Positions 44,096-53,486 of a DNA stretch of 56,403 nucleotides are shown here, piece by piece (within the stretch, counting starts at the first letter, position 1; each line of letters opens with the position of its first letter). A program made the position numbers and the translations under genes. The notes beneath the pieces were generated by a model. That model made no database searches, was not told the origin of the DNA, and saw only the letters and a program-made list of their open reading frames with translations. This DNA comes from Oxalobacteraceae bacterium (GTDB lineage Bacteria > Pseudomonadota > Gammaproteobacteria > Burkholderiales > Burkholderiaceae_D). The DNA is taken from NCBI GenBank assembly GCA_013284265.1, contig JABTBR010000050.1:1-56403 (forward strand), written 5' to 3'.

Positions 44096-44160
44096 GAACC
44101 CACGGCGTACCCCTGGGGTCAAACCCGACGGGTCTGACCCCGGCTCTTTGCCGTGGGTTT
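44096..44160 (+). repeat. Palindromic intergenic element, copy 6 (short form)
   Basis: 65 bp, arms GAACCCACGGC / GCCGTGGGTTT. The core GGGGTCAAACCC / GGGTCTGACCCC has unpaired substitutions, so this copy may be decaying. Its last T is also the first base of the Rieske gene stop codon on the minus strand. Confidence 0.88.
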
Positions 44161-45191
44161 CAGGAGGCGCCATCGGCGTACGGAAGCAGCAATCCATAGC
44201 GCATGCCCGACTGCTTCAGGTAGGCGCGATACGCCAGCGACATGCGGTCGCACACCACCGACACCTCCGCCCCCGGAATCAGCGGCAGCTTCTTGGGATG
44301 CTGACTTTCCAGGATCGGCAGATCCTGCAAAAAGATCGTGTCCTGGAACTGGCGCAGGTCGGCGTCGCTGGAAGCAAAATCGTCCAGCGCCAGGATGATC
44401 CACACCTGGCAACTGGTTTCCGTCAGCGGCTGCACGTTCAGGCTGATGGCCTCGCGCACGCCGCTGCCGGACTGCTTGGTCAGCACCGCCGTCAAAGGCC
44501 GCGTCACGCGGTAGGTGTAATCGACCATGGTGCCGTCGCTGGCGGCCTTGCTGGCCTGTGGCTGCCACGCGCGGCACTGCTTGGCCCAGATGCCCTTGCC
44601 GAATTCGGCATCGTCGAACGCTTCCACAATGTAGTCCTGCACGGCGGCTCGCTCTTCCACGCCGAGGATGCCTTCGTGGACAAAGGCGAAATGCGCCATG
44701 TCGAGAAAATTCTCCACGATGCGCGGCCCGCTGCTGTTGACCGTGTACGGTCCGCACCAGACCTTGCGCAGCGCCGCATAGCCGCTCTCCGGCAGCGGCG
44801 GCGGTTCCGGGCGCGCCAGAGGATCGCCCAGGCAGACCCACACCAGGCCATGCCGCTCGCGCAGCGCATAGCGCACCGTCTGCGCCTTGAGTTTGTCGGG
44901 TTCCAGCGCCGGCAGGGCGGGAATGTGGATGCAGCGGCCTTCGCCGTTGAAGGTCCAGCCGTGATAGCCGCAGCGTAGCGAGTCGCCCTGCACGCAGCCG
45001 AGCGACAGGCGGGTGCCGCGATGCGGGCAGCGGTCTTCCCAGGCGTGGGCCTGGCCGGCGCTGTCGCGCCATAACGCCACCGGCTGATCGAGCAGGGTGA
45101 CGGGAACGACCGTGCCGGCGGGTAGCGAGGCGGAGATGGCGACCGGGTGCCAGTCGTCCAGCAATACGGGATCGCGCAGAGTGTCAGTCAT
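44160..45191 (-). CDS. Rieske non-heme iron oxygenase (VanA/NdmA-like)
   Basis: 343 residues. Rieske 2Fe-2S domain about 20-105 with CPHRG and CGYHGW (Cys-X-His pairs). The mononuclear iron site is in the catalytic domain (ENFLDMAHFAFVHEG), and the VanA-type C-terminus has LPILESQHPKKLPL. It belongs to the oxygenases that hydroxylate or demethylate small aromatics and N-methyl purines; the substrate is not readable from sequence. An upstream in-frame ATG at 45254 is encoded by a repeat, so 45191 is the start. Context (purine transport genes, ferredoxin at 52368) favours a heterocyclic substrate. Confidence 0.85.
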   Translation of the reverse strand: MTDTLRDPVLLDDWHPVAISASLPAGTVVPVTLLDQPVALWRDSAGQAHAWEDRCPHRGTRLSLGCVQGDSLRCGYHGWTFNGEGRCIHIPALPALEPDKLKAQTVRYALRERHGLVWVCLGDPLARPEPPPLPESGYAALRKVWCGPYTVNSSGPRIVENFLDMAHFAFVHEGILGVEERAAVQDYIVEAFDDAEFGKGIWAKQCRAWQPQASKAASDGTMVDYTYRVTRPLTAVLTKQSGSGVREAISLNVQPLTETSCQVWIILALDDFASSDADLRQFQDTIFLQDLPILESQHPKKLPLIPGAEVSVVCDRMSLAYRAYLKQSGMRYGLLLPYADGAS

Positions 45192-45239
45192 GTTTGGAAA
45201 GAGGATGATGTAAAAGGAGAAGGGCCGCCGGCTTTCGCC

Positions 45240-45306
45240 AAAAACCCACGGCAAAGAGCCGGGGGCTGACCCGTCGGGTCAGACCCCAGATTTACGCCGT
45301 GGGTTC
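45240..45306 (-). repeat. Palindromic intergenic element, copy 7 (short form)
   Basis: 67 bp with reversed arms: AAAACCCACGGCAAAGAGCC on the left and TTTACGCCGTGGGTTC on the right. It sits between the binding-protein gene stop (35 bp away) and the Rieske gene start, inside a possible transcription unit. Confidence 0.88.
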
Positions 45307-45341
45307 TAAGGGCGATGCGGCATGCTTAAGCTGGCAGAAGC

Positions 45342-46424
<1,083 letters not shown>

Positions 46425-46473
46425 GATGGTCCTCGTTGGAGATGGGCGTAAGGGCGTAAAGGGTGGAAGGGAA

Positions 46474-47331
46474 TCAGAAGTGGTACTCGACGCGAACCAT
46501 CGGCGTCTTGGCGGTGGCGCCCGGATTGTTATGGTCGGAGTTGCCGAACTTGTTCTTCCAGTACTGGTACTCCACGCCGACCTTGAGGGTGTTCTTGGCG
46601 GCGCCCATGGCGGCGCTCATGTCGTACATGACCTGCATGTCGATGTTGGTTTCCACGGCGGTGTCGCCGCCGAATTCGTTCTTGCCCTTGCTGCCGATGT
46701 AGTTGAAGAAGCCTTCGAACGTCAGCGGAACGCTGGAGCTGAGCGGGATGCCCCAGGAGCCCATCAGCGCGCCGTGGGTCTTGTAGCGGTAGCGCGGCGT
46801 GGCGGTATTGCTGAAGGTGTTGTACGGCGCATTGCTTTCGAACAGGGCCACCAGGCTGACGTTGAAGAAGCCGGGCACGTCGAACATCAAGGTCGGGCCC
46901 AGCACCAGCATGCGTTTCTTGGAGTTGTAGCCGGCGTCGGTCTTGGTGTTGAAGTCGAAACCGCCGGTGATGCCGACGCCGCGCACGGGGCCGAAGGCCA
47001 TGCTGGAGCCGCTGATCTTGCCCAGGTCCAGCGTGTGGCGGTACAGGATGTAGGCTTCGTGCGCGCCGCTCGATGCGCCGGCCGACGACGGATCTTCCTT
47101 GGACGAGAACAGCATGTCGGCGCTGAAGAAGTTGGTGCCGTATTTGTAGCCGCTGACGCTGCTCAGGTTGATGATGCTCTTGGTGATGTCCTGGTTGTTG
47201 AACGGCTCGGCGTATTTGGTGCCGTAGCGGTAGCTGACCGAGGTGTCGCTCCAGTCGGCGGCGTGGGCGGCGCAGCCGCAGGCGGCGAGGAGGGCGAAAG
47301 CGGCGGTGTGTTTGAGCAGGTAAGGCTTCAT
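46474..47331 (-). CDS. Tsx-like nucleoside channel / outer envelope protein
   Basis: 285 residues. A signal peptide (HTAAFALLAACGCAAHAAD) precedes a 12-strand-type barrel: WSDTSVSYRYGTKYAEP, NFFSADMLFSS, HEAYILYRHTLDLGK, ending in VRVEYHF, a typical outer-membrane C-terminus. The opening WSDTSV and overall layout resemble the nucleoside-specific channel Tsx family. ATG 47331 has an excellent AAGGAG ribosome site. It precedes the BMP gene by 49 bp. A 12 bp inverted repeat lies 58-90 bp upstream. Confidence 0.8.
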   Translation of the reverse strand: MKPYLLKHTAAFALLAACGCAAHAADWSDTSVSYRYGTKYAEPFNNQDITKSIINLSSVSGYKYGTNFFSADMLFSSKEDPSSAGASSGAHEAYILYRHTLDLGKISGSSMAFGPVRGVGITGGFDFNTKTDAGYNSKKRMLVLGPTLMFDVPGFFNVSLVALFESNAPYNTFSNTATPRYRYKTHGALMGSWGIPLSSSVPLTFEGFFNYIGSKGKNEFGGDTAVETNIDMQVMYDMSAAMGAAKNTLKVGVEYQYWKNKFGNSDHNNPGATAKTPMVRVEYHF

Positions 47332-47388
47332 ATGAACTCCTTGGTCAGCCAGTCGGGATCGACGCGCTGTGGTTAATGTGAGCGTTCT

Positions 47389-47421
47389 TTGAATCCAATC
47401 CCTTGCATCGATTGGATTCAA
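47389..47421. promoter_or_regulatory. Perfect 12 bp inverted repeat upstream of the Tsx-like gene
   Basis: TTGAATCCAATC, nine bases, GATTGGATTCAA. It could be a regulator binding site or an mRNA leader hairpin. No poly-T follows on either strand, so it is not a simple terminator. Confidence 0.75.
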
Positions 47422-47613
47422 TCTTCAGGAATTACCTCTAGCAAATACCAGGCCAGACCGTGGAAGGTGAGCGATCCTGGCTGAAACTGCGGCTGTCGCC
47501 CTGCGCACGCTGCGGCTAGCGTGGCTTGGCGTTGAGTACATGCTGCATGCGCGCACCAGTAAAGGGTGCCAACTTCCCTGCGGTGGTGCGCCGCGCACCA
47601 CTTGCGGAATGAT

Positions 47614-48375
47614 TCAGAGTCCGGCCAGCGCCTCGGCCAGATTGATCTTGCGTCCCGGCTCGCCCATATGCAGGCGCGCCTCGATTTCCAGCAAATGGTG
47701 TTCGATCAGGTGGGTGGCCTCGCCCACCTTGCCTTGTTCTATCAGGGTCGCCAGGCTTTCGTGCTCGTCGTTCTCGCACATCGGCGCGCCCGGCGCCTCG
47801 TACATGGCGATGATCAGCGAGCAGCGCGACACCAGCTCGTTCATGAAGCGCAGCAGCACCTGGTTGCCGGCCAGTTCGGCCAGCAGGATATGGAATTCGC
47901 CGCCCAGCCGTATCCAGCCGGCGCGGTCGCCGCTATGGCGGGCCTGGTCTTCCGCTGCCAGTGCCTCGCGGATCTGCCGCAGCGAAGCGGGGGTGGCATT
48001 GCGGATCACCAGCGGCACGATCTCGCGTTCGATGGCGCGGCGCGCGGCGAAAATGTCGCGCGCCTGTTCCGGTGTGGGGGAGGCGATCACCGCGCCGCGG
48101 TTCGGGCGCAGTTCGATAATGTGATCGTGGGCCAGCCTTTGCAGGGCCTTGCGCACGGTGGTGCGGCTGACCTGATACAGCTCGCAGAAATCGGCCTCGC
48201 CCAGATGGGTGCCGGGTGGCAGGCGATGGCTCATCACCGCTTGCACCACGGCGCGGTAGATGCGCAGGTCGACCGCGGTGGTGCCGCGTTTGACGGCCAC
48301 CGTGCCTTCAGCCGCCGGTGCGCCGGCCGCCTTGCGCTTGATGGCGGAGCGCGGCGCTTGCGAAAGATTGCTCAT
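47614..48375 (-). CDS. GntR-family regulator, FCD subfamily
   Basis: 253 residues. A basic N-terminal extension (about 1-33) precedes the GntR winged helix (about 36-105: IYRAVVQAVMSHRLPPGTHL, SRTTVRKALQRLAHDHIIEL). The all-helical FCD ligand domain follows (about 110-235: DIFAARRAIEREIVP, FHILLAELAGNQVLLRFMNE, with metal-coordinating His). It is divergent from the ABC transporter operon and upstream of the Tsx/BMP genes, so it probably controls one or both. The ligand is unknown, perhaps a purine catabolite. The start is ATG 48375. Confidence 0.88.
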   Translation of the reverse strand: MSNLSQAPRSAIKRKAAGAPAAEGTVAVKRGTTAVDLRIYRAVVQAVMSHRLPPGTHLGEADFCELYQVSRTTVRKALQRLAHDHIIELRPNRGAVIASPTPEQARDIFAARRAIEREIVPLVIRNATPASLRQIREALAAEDQARHSGDRAGWIRLGGEFHILLAELAGNQVLLRFMNELVSRCSLIIAMYEAPGAPMCENDEHESLATLIEQGKVGEATHLIEHHLLEIEARLHMGEPGRKINLAEALAGL

Positions 48376-48458
48376 GTCTCGTTCTCCTGATTCGTTCGCG
48401 GGCCCTTGCCCGTCGCAATATGTTGACGTTACATAAAGCAGGAATCATGCTCACATTG

Positions 48459-48478
48459 TGTACGAAAAATACCGTACA
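48459..48478. promoter_or_regulatory. Inverted repeat between the GntR gene and the ABC operon
   Basis: TGTACG, eight bases, CGTACA in the AT-rich 320 bp divergent region, 84 bp upstream of the gntR start. Possible autoregulatory operator. Confidence 0.45.
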
Positions 48479-48666
48479 TTTGCGCCGGATCAATGATTTT
48501 TTGCACTTTTGTGGTGAATCCGCACGCCCGTAACAGTGCGTTTTTGTCCACAAGCATTCCAAAAAAGCGCGCTTTTCCCCTTTGCGGGCGTAGACTTGCA
48601 GTCTGCAGGCCGAGCAATCGGTGGCATGGTACTTGCGTTGGTTTGAAACAGATTGCATCACTAAAT

Positions 48667-48676
48667 TTGTATACAA
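48667..48676. promoter_or_regulatory. Palindrome TTGTATACAA, candidate GntR/FCD operator
   Basis: A perfect ten-base palindrome 19 bp upstream of the ABC ATPase start, of the short TNGTATACNA type often bound by FCD regulators. The position would block the operon transcript or its initiation. Confidence 0.6.
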
Positions 48677-48695
48677 CACGCTGGAGGTCTGGCCG

Positions 48696-50291
48696 ATGAA
48701 TGACACAGTGGTAGCGCTGGAAGTGCCGCGCACCGAGCCGCGTTTGAAACTGATGGGGGTATCCAAGATCTACCCGTCGGTGATCGCGAATGCCGACGTC
48801 GATCTGACGGTCATGCCCGGCGAGATACACGCGGTGCTGGGCGAAAACGGCGCCGGTAAAAGCACGCTGATGAAAATCATCTATGGCGTGACACGTCCCG
48901 ACGCGGGCGAAATCATGTGGGAAGGGAAGCAGGTCCACATCCATTCTCCGCACGACGCGCGCAAGCTGGGCATCGGCATGGTGTTCCAGCATTTCGCCCT
49001 GTTCGAAACGCTGACCGTGGCCGAGAATATTTCGCTGGCGCTGGACGACAAGGTCAGTCCGGCCCAGCTGGCGCCGCGCATCCGCGCCGTGTCCGAACAA
49101 TATGGGCTGCCGCTCGATCCGGAACGCCTGATCCACAGCATGTCGGTGGGCGAGCGCCAGCGGGTGGAGATTGTGCGCTGCCTGCTGCAGTCGCCGCGCC
49201 TGCTGATCATGGATGAACCCACCTCGGTGCTGACGCCGGACGCGGTGCTGAAACTGTTCGAGTCCTTGCGCCGCCTGGCTTCCGAGGGCGTGAGCATCCT
49301 GTACATCAGCCACAAGCTCGATGAAATCCAGGCCCTGTGCGACAAGGCCACGGTACTGCGCGGCGGGCGCGTGTCCGGCACCGCGGTGCCGCGCGAGGAA
49401 ACGGCGCGCTCGCTGGCCGAACTGATGATAGGACGCGAGCTGCCCAGCTGTCACCTGACGCCGCGCGCGCCGGGTGCCGTACGGCTGGCGCTGGAACACC
49501 TGAGTGTCAGTAGCTTCGATCCCTTCGGCACCCATCTGAAAGACCTGAACCTGGAACTGCGCGGCGGCGAGATCGTCGGTATCGCCGGCATTTCCGGGAA
49601 TGGCCAGCAAGAGCTGCTCAAGGCCATCTCGGGCGAGCTGCCGCTGCTCAAGGACCTTGGCATACGGCTCGACGGTGTCTCCGTCGGCACGCTCGATGCC
49701 GCCGCGCGGCGCGAACGGGGCCTGTGCTTCGTGCCGGAAGAGCGGCTCGGGCGCGGCGCCGTCCCCGATCTGTCGCTGGCCAATAACGCGCTGCTGACCG
49801 GCTACCTGCCGGCCGGCGCCACCGGCATGGTCAAGCGCGGCCTGATCCAGCGCAACGCCGTGACGGAGTTCGCGCGCAAGGTGATCGAACGCTTCAACGT
49901 CAAATGCGGCGGGCCGCAGTCGGCCGCGGCCAGTCTGTCGGGCGGCAATCTGCAGAAATTCATCGTCGGACGCGAGATCGCGCTGGCGCCCAAGGTGATG
50001 ATCCTGGCCCAACCCACCTGGGGCGTGGACATCGGCGCGGCCATGCTGATCCGCCAGGCCATCATCGACCTGCGCGATCAGGGCGTGGCGGTGCTGGTGC
50101 TGTCCGAGGAACTCGACGAGCTGTTCATGATGAGCGACCGCATCGCCGTGCTGGCCAAGGGCCGGCTGTCGCGCGCGGTGCCGGCCGCCAGCACCAATAT
50201 CAACCAGATCGGCGTGTGGATGAGTGGCGATTTCGACCACCAGCACGAACCGGCCGCCAGCCCTGAAGGAAACCGCCATGTCACGGCTTGA
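48696..50291 (+). CDS. Nucleoside/purine ABC transporter ATPase (two-domain)
   Basis: 531 residues with two ATP-binding cassettes, like NupA/YufO and sugar-type ATPases. Domain 1: Walker A GENGAGKST, signature MSVGERQRVEI, Walker B LLIMDEPTSVL. Domain 2: degenerate Walker A GISGNGQQE, signature LSGGNLQK, with AQPTWGVD in place of the usual EPT-D. The second site is therefore probably non-hydrolytic, as usual in this family. ATG 48696 follows GGAGG by 8 bases. It overlaps the next gene by 14 bp and energises uptake with the BMP protein. Confidence 0.93.
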   Translation: MNDTVVALEVPRTEPRLKLMGVSKIYPSVIANADVDLTVMPGEIHAVLGENGAGKSTLMKIIYGVTRPDAGEIMWEGKQVHIHSPHDARKLGIGMVFQHFALFETLTVAENISLALDDKVSPAQLAPRIRAVSEQYGLPLDPERLIHSMSVGERQRVEIVRCLLQSPRLLIMDEPTSVLTPDAVLKLFESLRRLASEGVSILYISHKLDEIQALCDKATVLRGGRVSGTAVPREETARSLAELMIGRELPSCHLTPRAPGAVRLALEHLSVSSFDPFGTHLKDLNLELRGGEIVGIAGISGNGQQELLKAISGELPLLKDLGIRLDGVSVGTLDAAARRERGLCFVPEERLGRGAVPDLSLANNALLTGYLPAGATGMVKRGLIQRNAVTEFARKVIERFNVKCGGPQSAAASLSGGNLQKFIVGREIALAPKVMILAQPTWGVDIGAAMLIRQAIIDLRDQGVAVLVLSEELDELFMMSDRIAVLAKGRLSRAVPAASTNINQIGVWMSGDFDHQHEPAASPEGNRHVTA

Positions 50292-51387
50292 AGCCCGCCC
50301 CGAACCCTCGCGCGCCATGATGCTGGCCTCGCCGCTGATCGCGGCGCTGGCCATGCTGGTCAGCGGCTCCGTGCTGTTCCTGTTCCTCGGGCAGGAACCG
50401 CTGCATGCCTTCTATGTCTACTTCATCAAACCGGCTACCACGCTGTATGGCGTGGGCGAGCTGCTGCTCAAGGCCACCCCGCTGATCCTGTGCGGCGTGG
50501 GCCTGGCGCTGGCCTTCCGCGCCAATGTGGCGAATATCGGCGCGGACGGCCAGCTGACCATGGGCGCGATCGCGGCCGGCAGCGTGGCGCTGTATTTCGA
50601 CGGCGTGGAGGCATCCTGGGTGCTGCCGCTGATGATCGTGGCCGGCGCCCTGGGCGGCATGGCCTGGGCCGCGATTCCGGCCTTGCTGCGCACGCGCTTC
50701 AACACCAGTGAAATCCTGGTCAGCCTGATGCTGGTGTACGTGGCCTATCTGTACCTGAGCTATCTGGTGCACGGACCGCTGCGCGATCCGGCCGGCTTCA
50801 ACTTCCCGCAATCGAAGATGTTCGGCGACTCGGCCATGCTGCCGCTACTGGTCGAAGGCTTGCGCGTCAACGCCGCGCTGCCGCTGTCGCTGGTGGTGGT
50901 GGCCGCAGCGTGGTTCTTCTGCACCCGCACCTTCGCCGGCTACCGCATGCAGGTCAGCGGCATGGCGCCGGCCGCCGCGGCCTATGCGGGCTTCAGCGAG
51001 CCGCGCAATGTGTGGGCCGCCTTCCTGATCAGCGGCGCGCTGGCCGGGATCGCGGGCGTGGGCGAAGTGGCGGGACCGCTGGGCCAGTTGCAGCCCTCGG
51101 TGTCGCCCGGCTACGGCTTCGCCGCCATCATCGTCGCCTATGTGGGACGCCTGCATCCTATCGGCGTGCTGCTGTCGGCGCTGCTGATGTCGCTGCTGTA
51201 CATCGGCGGCGAGACGGCGCAGATCGAACTGCAACTGCCGTCGGCCATCACCGGCCTGTTCCAGGGACTGCTGCTGTTCTACCTGCTGGCGGCCGACCTG
51301 TTCATCCATTACCGTTTCAAGCCGCGCAAGCGCACCATACCCCATCTGGCGCCAGGCGCCGCACCGGCAGGAGATACCCCAGCATGA
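50278..51387 (+). CDS. ABC transporter permease 1 (NupB/YufP-like)
   Basis: 369 residues, eight to ten membrane helices. Family signatures are LAFRANVANIGADGQLTMGAIAAGS near residue 80 and the cytoplasmic coupling loop around SGMAPAAAAYAGF. It is half of the inner-membrane channel of a BMP-dependent nucleoside/purine importer. ATG 50278 is inside the ATPase gene end and has AAGGAA upstream; the stop overlaps the next ATG (ATGA), indicating translational coupling. Confidence 0.92.
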   Translation: MSRLEARPEPSRAMMLASPLIAALAMLVSGSVLFLFLGQEPLHAFYVYFIKPATTLYGVGELLLKATPLILCGVGLALAFRANVANIGADGQLTMGAIAAGSVALYFDGVEASWVLPLMIVAGALGGMAWAAIPALLRTRFNTSEILVSLMLVYVAYLYLSYLVHGPLRDPAGFNFPQSKMFGDSAMLPLLVEGLRVNAALPLSLVVVAAAWFFCTRTFAGYRMQVSGMAPAAAAYAGFSEPRNVWAAFLISGALAGIAGVGEVAGPLGQLQPSVSPGYGFAAIIVAYVGRLHPIGVLLSALLMSLLYIGGETAQIELQLPSAITGLFQGLLLFYLLAADLFIHYRFKPRKRTIPHLAPGAAPAGDTPA

Positions 51388-52307
51388 ATTCCGACTATCT
51401 GATCGCATTTTTGGCCAGCACCGCCGGCGCGGCCACGCCGCTGATCATGGCCTCGATGGGCGAGCTGGTGACGGAGCGCTCGGGCGTGCTGAATCTGGGC
51501 CTGGAGGGCATGATGCTGGTGGGCGCCGTGGTGGGCTTCATGGTCACGCTGGGCACCGGTTCGATGACCCTGGGCCTGATCGCGGCGATGGCGGCCGGCA
51601 TGGGCATGGCGCTGATTTTCGGCTTCCTGGTGCTGACCTTGCAAACCAATCAGGTGGCCACCGGGCTGGCGCTGACGCTGTTCGGCGTGGGGCTGTCGGC
51701 CTTCCTCGGGCGCGGACTGGTGGGGCAGACGGTCGATCCGCTGCCGCACCTGAATTTGTCGATGCTGTCCGATATTCCCTTCATCGGGCCGCTGCTGTTC
51801 CGCTTCGATGCGATGGTGTACGCCTCGGTGGCGCTGGTGATTGCCGTCAGCTGGATGCTGGCGCGCACCCGTCTGGGGCTGGTGATCCGCGCGGTGGGCG
51901 AATCGCCGCATAGCGCCCATGCGATCGGTTTTCCGGTGATCGGCTTGCGCTATGGCACGGTGCTGTTCGGCGGCGCCATGGCGGGCATAGGCGGGGCCTA
52001 TCTGTCGATGGCGCTGACGCCGATGTGGGTGGAGGGGATGACGGCGGGGCGCGGCTGGATCGCGCTGGCGCAGGTGGTGTTCGCCACCTGGAAGCCGCGC
52101 GGCGTGATGCTGGGTGCCTATCTGTTCGGTGGCGTGACGGTGCTGCAGTTCCATGGGCAGGGTTTTGGGCTGGCGATTCCGTCCGAGTTCCTGTCGATGC
52201 TGCCCTACCTGGCGACGATTGTGGTGCTGGTGATTATCTGCCGCAATCCACAGACGATTTTGCTGAACAAGCCGATGTCGCTGGGGCAGAACTTCCGCGC
52301 GGATTAA
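51384..52307 (+). CDS. ABC transporter permease 2 (NupC/YufQ-like)
   Basis: 307 residues, about eight membrane helices. LVTERSGVLNLGLEGMMLVG is the diagnostic segment of the second permease in these importers, with the coupling helix region VGESPHSAHAIGF. The start ATG 51384 overlaps the TGA of permease 1. An in-frame open extension back to 50910 is not credible because it lies antisense in frame over permease 1. It completes the ATPase-permease-permease set; the ferredoxin gene follows 60 bp later. Confidence 0.93.
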   Translation: MNSDYLIAFLASTAGAATPLIMASMGELVTERSGVLNLGLEGMMLVGAVVGFMVTLGTGSMTLGLIAAMAAGMGMALIFGFLVLTLQTNQVATGLALTLFGVGLSAFLGRGLVGQTVDPLPHLNLSMLSDIPFIGPLLFRFDAMVYASVALVIAVSWMLARTRLGLVIRAVGESPHSAHAIGFPVIGLRYGTVLFGGAMAGIGGAYLSMALTPMWVEGMTAGRGWIALAQVVFATWKPRGVMLGAYLFGGVTVLQFHGQGFGLAIPSEFLSMLPYLATIVVLVIICRNPQTILLNKPMSLGQNFRAD

Positions 52308-52367
52308 GGCGCGTGACGTTTCGGTTTATGATGGCGGCTGTGCGGCGCGGCCGTCTTCTGAATCTGA

Positions 52368-52697
52368 ATGTACCCTATGCAAGCGAATTTTCCCGCCGCG
52401 GACGACGCGCCAGTCTGGCGCGTGGCCGTGGAACCGAAAGGGCTGGCCTTCGATGCCGGCGCCGCGACGTCCGTGCTGCTGGCGGCGGAGCAGGGCGGCG
52501 TGCGTTTGCCCAGCTCCTGCCGTAACGGTACTTGCCGCACCTGTATCTGCAGGCTGCGCAGCGGGAGCGTGCGCTATCTGATCGAGTGGCCGGGGCTGAG
52601 CCCGGACGAGAAGATCGATGGGTATATTTTGCCCTGTGTGGCGGTGGCGCAGTCGGATCTGGTGATCGAGGCGCCAGCGGCGAAGGCCCTGCCTTAA
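52368..52697 (+). CDS. Plant-type 2Fe-2S ferredoxin
   Basis: 109 residues. Cluster ligands Cys-X4-Cys-X2-Cys in SCRNGTCRTC, with a fourth Cys in ILPCVAV. The fold matches small soluble 2Fe-2S ferredoxins that donate electrons to oxygenases. Start ATG 52368 or ATG 52377; neither has a strong ribosome site. It is the last gene on the transporter strand and could serve the Rieske oxygenase at 44160. No dedicated reductase is present in the window. Confidence 0.85.
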   Translation: MYPMQANFPAADDAPVWRVAVEPKGLAFDAGAATSVLLAAEQGGVRLPSSCRNGTCRTCICRLRSGSVRYLIEWPGLSPDEKIDGYILPCVAVAQSDLVIEAPAAKALP

Positions 52698-52722
52698 AAT
52701 GAAGGTGCCGCTACCTGTGTTA

Positions 52723-52788
52723 GAACCCACGGCAAAGAGCCGGGGTACGACCCGCCGGGTCGTACCCCAGGGTTATGCCGTGGGTTTT
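52723..52788 (-). repeat. Palindromic intergenic element, copy 8 (short form, ACG core)
   Basis: 66 bp with reversed arms (GAACCCACGGCAAAGAGCC / TTATGCCGTGGGTTTT) and core GGGGTACGACCC / GGGTCGTACCCC. It lies between convergent genes, about 25 bp from both stops. Confidence 0.9.
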
Positions 52789-52813
52789 ATCATGGCCGCC
52801 GGCGCGCTTGCAT

Positions 52814-53116
52814 TTAGCCTTTGCGCAGGCGCTTGAGCAAAGCATCCGCACTCTCGCTGAGCGGCACGCCATGCTGGCGCAGCAGCTGCACATTCAGCAC
52901 CAGATTCTCCAGCACCAGCTTGGCCGCGACGGCCAGCAGCGATAGCCGTTTGTCTTCCTCGGAAAAACTTTCCATCGCATCGGCCATCTCGCACAGATGA
53001 TTGGCGATCAGGCTGCGCAACTCATGCTCTTCGAAAGGCAGATCGGCAAAATCGATCGGGTCTTCACGTTCCACTTCCTGCATCAGCAGTTCCAGCTCTT
53101 CGGGGGTTATCGACAT
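52814..53116 (-). CDS. Hypothetical acidic helical protein
   Basis: 100 residues; no family recognised. It is all-helical and acidic (MSITPEELELLMQEVEREDP, FEEHELRSLIANHLCEMAD), with no signal peptide or membrane segment. ATG 53116 follows GGAG; longer in-frame starts to 53365 would overlap the divergent MoaD-like gene. It may be a small cytoplasmic adaptor or regulator; its function is unknown. Confidence 0.65.
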   Translation of the reverse strand: MSITPEELELLMQEVEREDPIDFADLPFEEHELRSLIANHLCEMADAMESFSEEDKRLSLLAVAAKLVLENLVLNVQLLRQHGVPLSESADALLKRLRKG

Positions 53117-53215
53117 CTGTCGCTCCAGTGGTTGACCCGGCTTTATTTTAGGCCATAGCGCGACAGATCCGCCAGCAAACCGCAGTAGAATCGACACTTC
53201 GACCGGGAAAACGGC

Positions 53216-53485
53216 ATGGCACACCTGATCTTTACCCAGCAACTGGCCCGTTTCATGGCGGTACCCGAAGTCGACAGCGGGGCCGCCACACTGCGCGCCG
53301 CCCTGGACGAAGCCTTTGCCGCCCACCCGCAGCTGCGCGGCTATGTGCTCGATGATCAGGGCCATCTGCGCGCCAATGTGGTCATCTTCATCGACGGGCA
53401 GCGCGCCCGCGAGCGCATCTTGCTGAACGATTCACTTCAAACGGATTCCAAGGTCTACATATTGCAGGCACTCTCTGGAGGCTGA
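53216..53485 (+). CDS. MoaD/ThiS-like beta-grasp protein
   Basis: 89 residues ending in ALSGG, the free Gly-Gly C-terminus needed for adenylation or thiocarboxylation in MoaD/ThiS and ubiquitin-like proteins. LRAALDEAFAAHPQLRGYVLD and VVIFIDGQRARE match the beta-grasp pattern. No MoaE, MoeB, ThiF or ThiG gene is near. The GGA-GGC codons for the last two glycines also form the Shine-Dalgarno of the next gene, so the pair is tightly coupled. Confidence 0.75.
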   Translation: MAHLIFTQQLARFMAVPEVDSGAATLRAALDEAFAAHPQLRGYVLDDQGHLRANVVIFIDGQRARERILLNDSLQTDSKVYILQALSGG

Positions 53486-53486
53486 C

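Noticed and set aside
45192..45254. N-terminal extension of the Rieske protein from the ATG at 45254
   Set aside because: The first residues are encoded by the palindromic repeat, and the remainder is unlike any Rieske N-terminus. ATG 45191 opens at the conserved sequence.
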